A stretch of 64,000 bases of DNA from Caulobacter sp. RHG1 (GTDB taxonomy: Bacteria; Pseudomonadota; Alphaproteobacteria; Caulobacterales; Caulobacteraceae): NCBI RefSeq assembly GCF_013181195.1, contig NZ_SMZP01000003.1:496001-560000 (forward strand), written 5' to 3'. Made by a program: the position numbers and the translations under genes. The first letter of the stretch is position 1. The number at the start of each line of letters is the position of its first letter. Below, piece by piece: positions 45,537 through 53,905 of this stretch. The notes beneath the pieces are model-generated. The model was not told where the DNA came from, ran no database searches, and saw nothing but the letters and a program-made list of their open reading frames with translations.

Positions 45537-46991
45537 ATGATCATGGACGCGCTCACGTCGCAAACTTCAGTATGTGAAGCTGAAGCCTTTGACATCGAGG
45601 CGGGCTGGTCGCGCTTGGCCGCCGGCGAACGCGGCTTGCGCGCGCCTGGCGGCACAGCCGCGGAACGCGCGTTCAATCAAATCGCCGCTCAGCTGGAGGC
45701 TTCGGCGCTCAGTGCGGCAGGCGCTGCAAGCGTCAGGGACTTCACCGGCGACGCTAGCGGCTATGTCGCCGCAATGTCGATCAAGGGCCTGAGCCACCTG
45801 CGCCGTGAGCTGGGGTCTTCTGTCGCCGACCGCATTATCGCTGAAACGACCGAACGCCTAAAAGCTCTACTGCCAGAATCGCGCCTTGGGCGCGTCGGCC
45901 GGGCGGGCTTGGAGTTCGGCTTCAGCGCCGCTGATGAAGCTGACGCCGCTGCGGCGCTGGCCAGGCTCGAGGTCGCCTTTGAACAACGGTTGCACGTCGA
46001 CGGCCAGGTGTTTGATCTCGAGGTTGTCATCGGGTTCGCCAGCCGCGCGCGGCACGGGGAATATGCGGCCGACTGCGCCGCCGACGCATTGATCGAGGCC
46101 CAAGCCAAGGGACGCGGGGTTCTGGCCTATCGAGAGGCCGACCTCCAGCAGGCTGCCGAGACCAGCGCAATGTTGCGTGACCTGCGCGCGGCTCTGGCGG
46201 ACGACGCCCTGTCGCTCGTCTATCAGCCCAAGCTGCATGTCGCCTCCCAATCGGTTCTGTCCGTCGAGGCCCTGCTGCGGTGGCGTCATTCCTCGAAAGG
46301 CTGGATCTCTCCGGAGGTCTTCATCGGTTTGGCGGAGGAAACGGGCCTGATCGCCGACATTACCCGATGGGTGGTGCGCAAAGCCATTTCGGATCAAGCC
46401 TGGCTTGCCGGTTCAGGCAAACCGGTCACTGTCTATCTCAACCTTTCTGGTCGCCTCCTTGCGGATGTTTCGTTTTGCGCCTGGATCCTGGATACGGTGC
46501 GCCAGTTCGACGGCTGCGCTCTGGGCCTGGAGATTACCGAGACTGCGGTGATCGATGACCCGGAGCGCGCCCTGGCCAACTTGCAGTTGCTGGTGGGCGC
46601 CGGCCTGAAGATCGCCATCGACGACTACGGCTCAGGCCTGTCGTCGCTCTCGTATCTTAAGCAGATGCCCGCCCACGAGTTGAAGATCGACAAGATGTTC
46701 ATCTCGACGCTGACGTCTAGTCATCGCGATCCACTATTGGTTCGCTCGACGATCGACGTGGCCCATGCGCTCGGTATGGAGGTTACGGCCGAGGGCGTTG
46801 AGACAGCCGGGGTGCTGGCTCTGCTTCGTGTGATGGGGTGCGATCACATCCAAGGCTACTTTGTCTCCAAACCGTTGGAGCTTTCAGCACTCGCCGACCT
46901 GTTGGGCGACAAGGACTTCGGTACGGCGTTCGCTCGCCAAGCCTCGCCGTTCAAGCTGCCAAGGGCGTCCACACAAGGTATGGCCGGATAA
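45537..46991 (+). CDS. EAL-domain c-di-GMP phosphodiesterase with degenerate GGDEF
   Basis: This 484-residue protein has a GGDEF-like region (about residues 70-200) in which the catalytic loop reads GLEFGF, not GGDEF. The C-terminal EAL domain is apparently intact: VEALLRWRH, YLNLSG, LEITETAVID, IDDYGSGLSSL, KIDKMFI and TAEGVETAG, all key for metal binding and catalysis, ending QGYFVSKPL. It therefore probably degrades c-di-GMP. No membrane segment is visible. It is followed by a single-domain receiver gene in the same direction and may be regulated by it. Start ATG as given; a second ATG is two codons in. Confidence 0.9.
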   Translation: MIMDALTSQTSVCEAEAFDIEAGWSRLAAGERGLRAPGGTAAERAFNQIAAQLEASALSAAGAASVRDFTGDASGYVAAMSIKGLSHLRRELGSSVADRIIAETTERLKALLPESRLGRVGRAGLEFGFSAADEADAAAALARLEVAFEQRLHVDGQVFDLEVVIGFASRARHGEYAADCAADALIEAQAKGRGVLAYREADLQQAAETSAMLRDLRAALADDALSLVYQPKLHVASQSVLSVEALLRWRHSSKGWISPEVFIGLAEETGLIADITRWVVRKAISDQAWLAGSGKPVTVYLNLSGRLLADVSFCAWILDTVRQFDGCALGLEITETAVIDDPERALANLQLLVGAGLKIAIDDYGSGLSSLSYLKQMPAHELKIDKMFISTLTSSHRDPLLVRSTIDVAHALGMEVTAEGVETAGVLALLRVMGCDHIQGYFVSKPLELSALADLLGDKDFGTAFARQASPFKLPRASTQGMAG

Positions 46992-47057
46992 GTCCTGGCA
47001 ATACTGTCGGAAAGTCGACGGTATCATAAGGGATTGTCCAAGCTCGCGTTTCAGTCG

Positions 47058-47477
47058 ATGAACGCAGCATCCAGTATTGGGAGTTTGGAATTGCGGATTT
47101 TGTTCGTCGAGGACGACGCCATGAACCGCCGAGTGGTTCGGGACATGTTGTCGGTCGCGGGCTTAGATTTGGCCGAGGCCCCGGAAGCCGAGACCGGTCT
47201 TCGCATGATCGAAAACAACGACTACGACCTGATCCTGATGGACCTGCGTATGCCCGGCATGGACGGTCTGACCGCCATCCGCGCTATTCGCGCGCGCGAT
47301 GATGCCAAGGCCAATCTGCCGATTGTCGTCGTGACTGCGGACATGGCCTCTGACATCCGTCACCAATGCCTGACCGCAGGCGCCGACGACGTTATGATGA
47401 AGCCGGTCGCGATGGAAAACCTGTTCGACACGATCGGGAGAGCGATCTCCGAACGCGGCGGTCAAACGCTGATCTAG
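47058..47477 (+). CDS. Single-domain response regulator (receiver only)
   Basis: This 139-residue receiver has all key residues: EDD acidic pocket in ILFVEDDAMNRR, phosphoacceptor Asp in LILMDLRMPGMDG, Thr in IVVVTAD, and Lys in VMMKPVAM. There is no output domain. It closely resembles the receiver encoded at 53492 (both have MPGMDGLTAIRAIRAR), so the two are duplicates flanking the locus. It is converging on the TpsB gene with a 1-base gap. The ATG at MNAASSIGSL is preferred to a TTG eight codons earlier. Confidence 0.87.
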   Translation: MNAASSIGSLELRILFVEDDAMNRRVVRDMLSVAGLDLAEAPEAETGLRMIENNDYDLILMDLRMPGMDGLTAIRAIRARDDAKANLPIVVVTADMASDIRHQCLTAGADDVMMKPVAMENLFDTIGRAISERGGQTLI

Positions 47478-47478
47478 G

Positions 47479-49128
47479 TTAGAACGACGCAGAGATCGCG
47501 GCGAAGACGCGCCAGTCTTTGTCGCCGGTTTCGTAGGGCGTGCGGGTCAAGGGCTTAGCCGCCTCGACGCGCGCTGTGATCTTGTTGTTCACCGTCACCC
47601 GCAGACCGCCGCCGGCTGACGAGAAGGCCGCCGAGCGCAGGCTATAGACTGAGGGTGTGTTCCACACCTTGGCGCCATCGACGAAGGCGTAGGCTTGAAC
47701 GAAACTGACCGGCCCGGCCTTTTTCGGCGCGACGCCGTACCGCAACTCGGCCATGGCGCCAACGCCGCTATCGCCTGAGATTTCGCCATAATTGTAGACC
47801 CGTCCGTATGGCAGGCCGCCGGGCGCGAACTCCTCGGAGAGCAACAGGTGGTTGGGGCTCCATTGGGCGTCTGTGGAGACATAGATGCCCATGCGCTTGC
47901 CAAGGTCGCGATAGTGGCTGGCGCCGACATTGACCTTCCAGAAGCCGCCATCGGCATCGAAGCGCGAGTGGCTGCGGCTGGGCGTGCGCGTGGCGCCAAG
48001 AACCTGGAGTCCGCGCGATACTTGGGCATATCCGCTAATCGAAGAGCGGTTAGTGCCGCTGTCCGCCTGAATCGAGGCACGCGCGACCCGCAGATCGTCA
48101 CTGTAGGCCCCACCGTTGCGGTAAGACTGTTCGACGTGCCGGCCGTCCAGCGCGACCGCAGCCCAGACAGCTGTTTTGCGGTCGCGGACGATGGGATGGG
48201 CCAGCCGCAGGCTGACGGCCTGGCTCTCGGTGCCGACGGTATTGTTCTGAGGAGCGCTGCCTTGGCGCGACCGAGAGGCCGAAGCGCCGACACGCAGGCG
48301 TGTTTCGCCCGCCAGCGGCGCTCCGTAGGCCAAGTCGGCCTGGACATACTCGCCTGGATCGTTGGGTACGGTCATTACCGACAGCGCCAGCTGGTCACCC
48401 GCCGCGACGACACCGTTGCGGGCTAGGCGGACATTGGCCTGCACCGGCCCCAGCGATCGAGCGCCACGGTTATCGACGTAGATACTGCCGGTCCAGCGCT
48501 TGAGGCCGGCGACGACGACAAGTTTGTGCCGCGCCGGGTCATCAAGATTAGGTTCAATGCGGGTGCTCGGCCGGACGCCCGGAAGATCGCGCGCCAAGGT
48601 CAAGCGGCGCTCCAGGTCCGCGAGGCGTAAGGGTCGCCGGCCTGAGACACCGTCAAGCAGGGCCTCGACGGCCGGGGCCGCGTCGCCCGTGACCTCGATC
48701 TGATCGATATAGCCCTCGTAGACGCGGATGCGGGCGTGGCCGCCCGGGACTTGTGGCGGCACGACGGCGCGCGACAGGAAATAACCATCGGCGCGATACT
48801 TGTCAGTGATGGCCTGGGCGATCTTGACCAGGTCTTCCATGCCGACTTCGCGGGTCAGATAGTCGGAATACAGCGGTGCCAGCTGCTTCAGCGGATAGGC
48901 GCTAACCCCGTCGATCGTCAGGCCTGTCAGGACGAAACGCTCGCTGGACTGGGCTTGAGGGGGCAGCGGCTGCTGGGCAAGGGCCGGCGTTGAAATACTC
49001 AACGTTGCAAGAATAGTCGCTAGCAGGCAGGCGCATAACCTGGCAAAGGCTATGTCGACTAGCAGACGCTTAGCATTCGATACGAGATGTCCCACAACGA
49101 AGACAGTGGCAGGGATAGATAAATCCAC
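47479..49128 (-). CDS. ShlB/FhaC/HecB-family outer-membrane transporter (TpsB)
   Basis: This 549-residue two-partner secretion transporter has a hydrophobic leader (CLLATILATLSISTPALA), POTRA-type segments (RFVLTGLTIDGVSAYPLKQL, DKYRADGYFLSRAVVP, ARIRVYEGYIDQIEVTG), and a C-terminal beta-barrel with the VRLARNGVVAAGD and AELRYGVAPKKAG regions, ending in Phe (SASF). The exporter normally secretes a TpsA protein with an N-terminal TPS domain; none is visible here. The N-terminal start is uncertain: the frame opens with GTG and carries about 30 residues before the signal peptide. It is divergent from the FecR gene. Confidence 0.86.
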   Translation of the reverse strand: MDLSIPATVFVVGHLVSNAKRLLVDIAFARLCACLLATILATLSISTPALAQQPLPPQAQSSERFVLTGLTIDGVSAYPLKQLAPLYSDYLTREVGMEDLVKIAQAITDKYRADGYFLSRAVVPPQVPGGHARIRVYEGYIDQIEVTGDAAPAVEALLDGVSGRRPLRLADLERRLTLARDLPGVRPSTRIEPNLDDPARHKLVVVAGLKRWTGSIYVDNRGARSLGPVQANVRLARNGVVAAGDQLALSVMTVPNDPGEYVQADLAYGAPLAGETRLRVGASASRSRQGSAPQNNTVGTESQAVSLRLAHPIVRDRKTAVWAAVALDGRHVEQSYRNGGAYSDDLRVARASIQADSGTNRSSISGYAQVSRGLQVLGATRTPSRSHSRFDADGGFWKVNVGASHYRDLGKRMGIYVSTDAQWSPNHLLLSEEFAPGGLPYGRVYNYGEISGDSGVGAMAELRYGVAPKKAGPVSFVQAYAFVDGAKVWNTPSVYSLRSAAFSSAGGGLRVTVNNKITARVEAAKPLTRTPYETGDKDWRVFAAISASF

Positions 49129-49227
49129 TGTTAAGCGCGCTTCGAAACTACGGAAGTTAGGAGAGATTTAGCTTCGTGGGTTTATGTCTGACCAACTACA
49201 TCGATTGGCAGGTATAGAGGTACTACC

Positions 49228-51171
49228 ATGGGTCTGACCCGTATGGCCGTCGCGGTTTCGGCGATTGCGCTGAGCGCTACGGGCGCCTTCGCGGCGGACT
49301 GGAAACTGGTCGAGGTCGCCGGCGTCGTCCGTGTGGCAGCCCCTGGTAAGGCTCCGTCGCCCGCCGTCGCCGATCAGGTCCTACCGGTCGGGAGCATGGT
49401 TACGACGGCCGCAGGCGGCCGCGCGGCCTTATTCAATGGCAAGCAGCGCATCACCCTTGGCCCCAACAGCCGCATGTCGGTAGCGCCAGAGTCAAACGAC
49501 GGTATGACCCGCGTCATGCAGGATCTGGGTTCGATCCTGTTCCAAGTCGACAAAAAGCCTTCGCAGCACTTCCGCGTGGAGACCCCGCTGCTAGCCGCTG
49601 TCGTGAAGGGCACCACCTTCACCGTCAACGTCGAGATGGGCGCCGACTCCGTCCACGTCGCCGAGGGCTTGGTCGAGGTTCACGCCAACCAAGGCAGCGC
49701 GACGCGCGATGTGGGAGCTGGGGCCACAGGCGTGGTGTCCAAGGCGGCGCCCGAGCAGCTCAACGTCGAAACGCCGCGCGCGAGTGTCGATGCACCCCTT
49801 CCCGCACAGACCGTGTCGTTGGACTACGGTGCGGTGTCGGGGGGGCTCGTCGAGGGTCCTGGGACAGCAAGTGCGGGCGTGGCTGCGCCTATGGCGCCGA
49901 CGGCGAACGTGGTCGCTTCCGTTGCTAGCGAGGGCCCGGCCTCATCGGGCGGTGCCATCCCGGCTGCTTCCGTGGCGATCGCCCATGTCAGCCTCGCGGC
50001 GAGCGGCGACATCGCCAGCCCAGCCGCTGGCGCAGACGGTTCGGGACGCCCTGGGACGGCAACGGAAAACCTGGGCCATACCGGTGGCACTACCGGATCG
50101 AACACCGGTGCGAGCGCCGGCAACGGTAACGGCGACAGCGGCTCCAACAGCAACGGCCAGGGTAACGGTAATTCCGGGAACAACGGTCAAGGTCAGGTCA
50201 GCGGCAACGGCGGTACCGGCGGCAGCGGCAACGGGACTACGGGCTCGAACGAGAACGGCCAGGGCAACGGCAATTCCGGGACCAGCGGGAACGGCAACTC
50301 GGGGAACAATGGCCAAGGCCAGGGCAACGGCAACGCCGGTGGCAATGGCAACGGAAACTCAGGCTCGAACGGCAACGGTCAGGGCAACGGCAATTCCGGG
50401 ACCAGCGGGAACGGCAACTCGGGGAACAATGGCCAAGGCCAGGGCAACGGCAACGCCGGCGGCAATGGCAACGGAAACTCAGGCTCGAACGGCAACGGTC
50501 AAGGCAACGGCAATTCCGGGACCAGCGGGAACGGCAACTCGGGGAACAATGGCCAAGGCCAGGGCAACGGCAACGCCGGCGGCAGTGGCAACGGAAACTC
50601 AGGCTCGAACGGCAACGGCCAGGGCAACGGCAATTCCGGGACTAGCGGGAACGGCAACTCAGGGAACAATGGCCAAGGCCAGGGCAACGGCAACGCCGGT
50701 GGCAATGGCAACGGAAACTCAGGCTCGAACGGGAACGGTCAGGGCAACGGCAGTTCCGGTGACACCGGCAGCGGCAGCGGCAGCGGCAACTCCGGCAACA
50801 GCGGCCAAGGCCAGGGCAACGGCAACGCCGGCGGCAACGGAAACTCAGGGTCGAACGGCAACGGTCAAGGCAACGGCAGTTCCGGTGACACCGGCAATAG
50901 CAACTCCGGAAACAGCGGCCAGGGCCAGGGCAACGGCAACGCCGGCAATGGCAACGGGACCTCAGGCTCGAACGGAAACGGCCAAGGCAACGGCAATGCG
51001 GGTGACACCGGGAACGGCAACTCCGGGAACAACGGCCAAGGCCAGGGCAACGCTGGCGGGAACGGCAATGGAAATGCGGGCTCGACCGACAATGGTCAGG
51101 GCAACGGCAACTCCGGCAACAATGGAAACAGCGGATCTACGGGCAACGGCAACGGCAAACCCAAGGGTTAA
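49228..51171 (+). CDS. FecR-domain secreted protein with Asn/Gly/Ser/Gln repeat tail
   Basis: This 647-residue protein has a signal peptide (MGLTRMAVAVSAIALSATGAFA) followed by a FecR domain (VRVAAPG, VLPVGSMVTTAAGGRAALF, LGPNSRMSVAP, and VETPLLAAVVKGTTFTVNV, residues about 25-165). A linker rich in Ala/Ser/Val follows, and from about residue 285 a low-complexity tail of NGN, GNSG and NGQG units runs to the end. There is no membrane anchor or sorting motif in the tail. FecR domains often bind or control a partner in the envelope. The gene overlaps neither neighbour, but the CHASE2 kinase starts 3 bases after its stop, so they are co-translated. The tail contains four tandem 120-base repeats. 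Confidence 0.87.
   Translation: MGLTRMAVAVSAIALSATGAFAADWKLVEVAGVVRVAAPGKAPSPAVADQVLPVGSMVTTAAGGRAALFNGKQRITLGPNSRMSVAPESNDGMTRVMQDLGSILFQVDKKPSQHFRVETPLLAAVVKGTTFTVNVEMGADSVHVAEGLVEVHANQGSATRDVGAGATGVVSKAAPEQLNVETPRASVDAPLPAQTVSLDYGAVSGGLVEGPGTASAGVAAPMAPTANVVASVASEGPASSGGAIPAASVAIAHVSLAASGDIASPAAGADGSGRPGTATENLGHTGGTTGSNTGASAGNGNGDSGSNSNGQGNGNSGNNGQGQVSGNGGTGGSGNGTTGSNENGQGNGNSGTSGNGNSGNNGQGQGNGNAGGNGNGNSGSNGNGQGNGNSGTSGNGNSGNNGQGQGNGNAGGNGNGNSGSNGNGQGNGNSGTSGNGNSGNNGQGQGNGNAGGSGNGNSGSNGNGQGNGNSGTSGNGNSGNNGQGQGNGNAGGNGNGNSGSNGNGQGNGSSGDTGSGSGSGNSGNSGQGQGNGNAGGNGNSGSNGNGQGNGSSGDTGNSNSGNSGQGQGNGNAGNGNGTSGSNGNGQGNGNAGDTGNGNSGNNGQGQGNAGGNGNGNAGSTDNGQGNGNSGNNGNSGSTGNGNGKPKG
50262..50742 (+). repeat. 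Four 120-bp tandem repeats in the FecR gene
   Basis: The block starting GGCAACGGCAATTCCGGG recurs at exactly 120-base intervals (ends at 50280, 50400, 50520, 50640) with only a few base changes. Each unit encodes 40 residues of GNSG-type sequence. Flanking repeats are more diverged, as expected for a block that expands and contracts. The near identity points to recent duplication or gene conversion. Confidence 0.9.
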
Positions 51172-51174
51172 GTC

Positions 51175-53478
51175 TTGATCGAGATTAAAACGATCTTTGG
51201 CGCGCGTTTGCGGTCGGCCATTGGCGTGGCGCTGGTTACGGCGTGCGCGGCGCTTGCCGCTCAGGCCGGGGCCCTGCATCCGCTGGACGACGCTCTTTCG
51301 CAGTGGCGCTTCCAGTTGCTCAAGCGGCCGCCCAGCGCAACGCTGACCGTCGTCGAGATCGACGCCGAGAGCCTGCGCGCCGCCGGAACCTGGCCCTGGG
51401 GCCGGGACCGGTTCGCGCGGGTAATCGACAATCTGAACGGCGCCGGCGCCAAGGTTGTTGGACTCGACGTCGACTTCAGCTCCCGCTCCTCGGCCGCCGC
51501 CGACGAGGCGCTGGCCGCGACCGTTCGGCGCTGGCCCGGCCAGGTCATCATGCCCACCTTCGCCCAGGCCGGGCGCGGCCCCGACGGCCGCACCATCAGC
51601 ACCCGCCCGTTAGACGCCCTGACCGAGGATGTCGTGCTGGCCAGCGTCAACGTTCCGGTCGACGCCGATGGGCGTGTGCGGCGCTATAAGCTGGGATTTG
51701 ACACCCCCGCCGGCCTGCGCCCCTCGATGGCGGCAACGCTGCTGGGCCGCTCTCCGGACTCGGGCGAATTCCTGATCGACTACAGCTTCAACGCCAACGC
51801 CGTGCCTAGGATCAGTTTCAAGGACGTCTACGCCGGCAAGTTCGATCTGAATTTGGTCCGTGGCCGCAACGTCCTAATCGGCTCGACGGCCATCGAACTG
51901 GGCGACCAGTTCGCTACGCCGAAGGGCGGGATCATGCAGGGCGTGTATGTTCACGCCCTGGCTTATGAAAGCCTTCTCGTTGGCCGCGCACTACAGACGC
52001 CGGGCCTTCTACTGCTGGTCATCTGCGCGGCCCTTGTGGCGTTCTTCTTGCGCCCTAGAGACAGCGCCAACTACGGCGCGGCGCTGCGCCGCCATCTGTT
52101 TGTGGCCGGGGCGGTAATCATTCTGCCGGTGGTGCTTCAGGCGTGGACCCCGGTTTCCTTCAGCCCCGGCGTCCTGATCCTGACCCAGGTTTTGAGCATG
52201 GCCTGGCTGGTGCGCGCTGAACTCAAGCGCCGCGCCGAAGCGGTGGTGCAGGCGCGCGAAGCTCATCTGCGACAGCTGGCTGATCACATGCGCGAAAGCC
52301 GCGATAGCATACAGGCTGCCCACGACGAACTGGCCGTTGCTAACGTCGCGCTGGACAACGCGCTCAAGGCGCGCACCGACTTTCTGGCTATGACGAGCCA
52401 CGAGATCCGCACGCCGCTTAACGGGGTGATGGGTATGACCCAGGTGGTCCTGGCCGATCCGACCCTGCCTGCCGAGGTTCGCGAAAAGATCCGTCTGGTC
52501 CACGCGAGCGGGGAGACCATGCTGGCCCTGGTGGAGGACCTGCTGGACGTCGCCAAGATGGAGAGCGGGACCATCGCCATCGAGAAGGCGCCGATGGACC
52601 TGGGCCGCCTGTTCGACGAGACGCTTGCGGTCTGGACCGATAAGGCCTTGGAAAAGGGCCTGCGCCTGACCGGGGACCGCGCCCAAGCGCCGGCCCTGAT
52701 CGACGAGGACGCCGGCCGCCTCCGCCAAATTCTGTTCAACCTGCTGGCCAACGCCATCAAGTTCACCGAGGCGGGCGAAATCTCGCTGACCAGCGGCGTC
52801 GAGCGATCGGAGAACGGCGACACCTTGGTGTTCACCGTCACCGACACCGGCATCGGCATCGCGCCGGAACATTTCGAGCGCATATTCGAACCGTTCACCC
52901 AGGTCGATGCCAGCACAACGCGCAAGTATGGCGGTACGGGCCTGGGGTTGCCGATCTGTCGTCGACTGGCCACTGCGATGGGCGGCACATTGCAGGTGGA
53001 AAGCGAGCTGGGCGGCGGGTCTCGCTTCATTGTCCGGCTGCCTCTAACCGAAATCGTTGTGGCGGACGGAGGGGCGGCCACCGCGCTGCAGGACGCCACC
53101 GTGCTGCTCGTCGAAGCCAACCCCTTGGCGCGAGGCGTCCTGAAGGCGGCGCTCTCGGCCCAGGTTGCCCACCTCGAGATCGTCGCGACGCTTGGAGAGG
53201 CCCGCCAGGTTATCGCCGGCCGCGCCTGTGATCTGGTGCTCCTCGAAGGCAAGACCCTGTCCGAGGCCCAGCGCGAAGCCGCTGAGGTTTTGGCGGATTT
53301 CGCCGGCGAGGCGAGAGCCGCACGGATCGTCGTGCTGTGGGCCGGTGAGCCTGAGGAGGCGGGATCACTGCGAGCCGTCGGCGCGGATCTCGTCGTCCAA
53401 AAGCCGATCGCGGCGGGTGAATTGCCCGAGCGCCTGCGGGAATTGTTCGCGGCCGATGTCGTCGCCGACGCAGCTTAA
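51175..53478 (+). CDS. CHASE2 histidine kinase with pseudo-receiver
   Basis: This 767-residue membrane kinase starts at a TTG after AAGGG. It has an N-terminal membrane segment, a periplasmic CHASE2 sensor domain (VVEIDAESLRAAGTWPWGRDRFA, KVVGLDVDFS, about residues 45-260), three hydrophobic helices (about 275-345), a coiled segment, HisKA (FLAMTSHEIRTPLNGVMG) and HATPase (LANAIKFTEAGE, DTGIGIAPEHFE, GTGLGLPICRRL). The C-terminal domain is receiver-like but lacks the acidic pair (VLLVEANPLARG) and has Glu in place of the phosphoacceptor Asp (DLVLLEGKT). It probably passes phosphate to a separate receiver such as the one encoded next. The FecR protein may be its periplasmic partner. Confidence 0.88.
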   Translation: MIEIKTIFGARLRSAIGVALVTACAALAAQAGALHPLDDALSQWRFQLLKRPPSATLTVVEIDAESLRAAGTWPWGRDRFARVIDNLNGAGAKVVGLDVDFSSRSSAAADEALAATVRRWPGQVIMPTFAQAGRGPDGRTISTRPLDALTEDVVLASVNVPVDADGRVRRYKLGFDTPAGLRPSMAATLLGRSPDSGEFLIDYSFNANAVPRISFKDVYAGKFDLNLVRGRNVLIGSTAIELGDQFATPKGGIMQGVYVHALAYESLLVGRALQTPGLLLLVICAALVAFFLRPRDSANYGAALRRHLFVAGAVIILPVVLQAWTPVSFSPGVLILTQVLSMAWLVRAELKRRAEAVVQAREAHLRQLADHMRESRDSIQAAHDELAVANVALDNALKARTDFLAMTSHEIRTPLNGVMGMTQVVLADPTLPAEVREKIRLVHASGETMLALVEDLLDVAKMESGTIAIEKAPMDLGRLFDETLAVWTDKALEKGLRLTGDRAQAPALIDEDAGRLRQILFNLLANAIKFTEAGEISLTSGVERSENGDTLVFTVTDTGIGIAPEHFERIFEPFTQVDASTTRKYGGTGLGLPICRRLATAMGGTLQVESELGGGSRFIVRLPLTEIVVADGGAATALQDATVLLVEANPLARGVLKAALSAQVAHLEIVATLGEARQVIAGRACDLVLLEGKTLSEAQREAAEVLADFAGEARAARIVVLWAGEPEEAGSLRAVGADLVVQKPIAAGELPERLRELFAADVVADAA

Positions 53479-53491
53479 AAGGAAGTCTAAG

Positions 53492-53884
53492 ATGCGTGTG
53501 CTGTTCGTGGACGACAACGCAATGAACCGGCTGGTCGTGAAGAGCATGCTGTCGACCGCAGAGGTCGAGATGGTCGAAGCCGAGACCGCTGAAGTCGGCT
53601 TGGCGTTAATCGAGGCTCAGCCCTTTGACATCGTCCTGATGGATTTCCGTATGCCCGGCATGGACGGCTTAACGGCCATCCGCGCAATCCGGGCGCGATC
53701 GGACGCCAAAGCGCAACTGCCCATTCTGATGGTCACGGCTGATGATGGGCTTGATCTACGCGCGCGAGCCCTGGTGGCGGGAGCGGACGACCTCTTGCGC
53801 AAGCCCGTCCAGATGCAACCTCTTTTCGATGCAATCGCGATGGCGATGGCGAAGGGTTCGCGCGCCGAGGCATTGGTTATCTAG
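53492..53884 (+). CDS. Single-domain response regulator (receiver only)
   Basis: This 130-residue receiver keeps every catalytic residue (VLFVDDNAMNRL, VLMDFRMPGMDG, LMVTADD, LLRKPVQM). It has no output domain. It follows the CHASE2 kinase by 13 bases with an AGGAAG ribosome site, so it is the likely phosphate acceptor of that kinase. It is a close paralogue of the receiver at 47058. Confidence 0.88.
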   Translation: MRVLFVDDNAMNRLVVKSMLSTAEVEMVEAETAEVGLALIEAQPFDIVLMDFRMPGMDGLTAIRAIRARSDAKAQLPILMVTADDGLDLRARALVAGADDLLRKPVQMQPLFDAIAMAMAKGSRAEALVI

Positions 53885-53905
53885 CGCCCTAGCTGAGGTG
53901 TGGTC

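Noticed and set aside
49709..51178. 489-codon frame overlapping the FecR gene in another phase
   Set aside because: It is open only because the 120-base repeats contain no stops in this phase; the product has no protein-like pattern.
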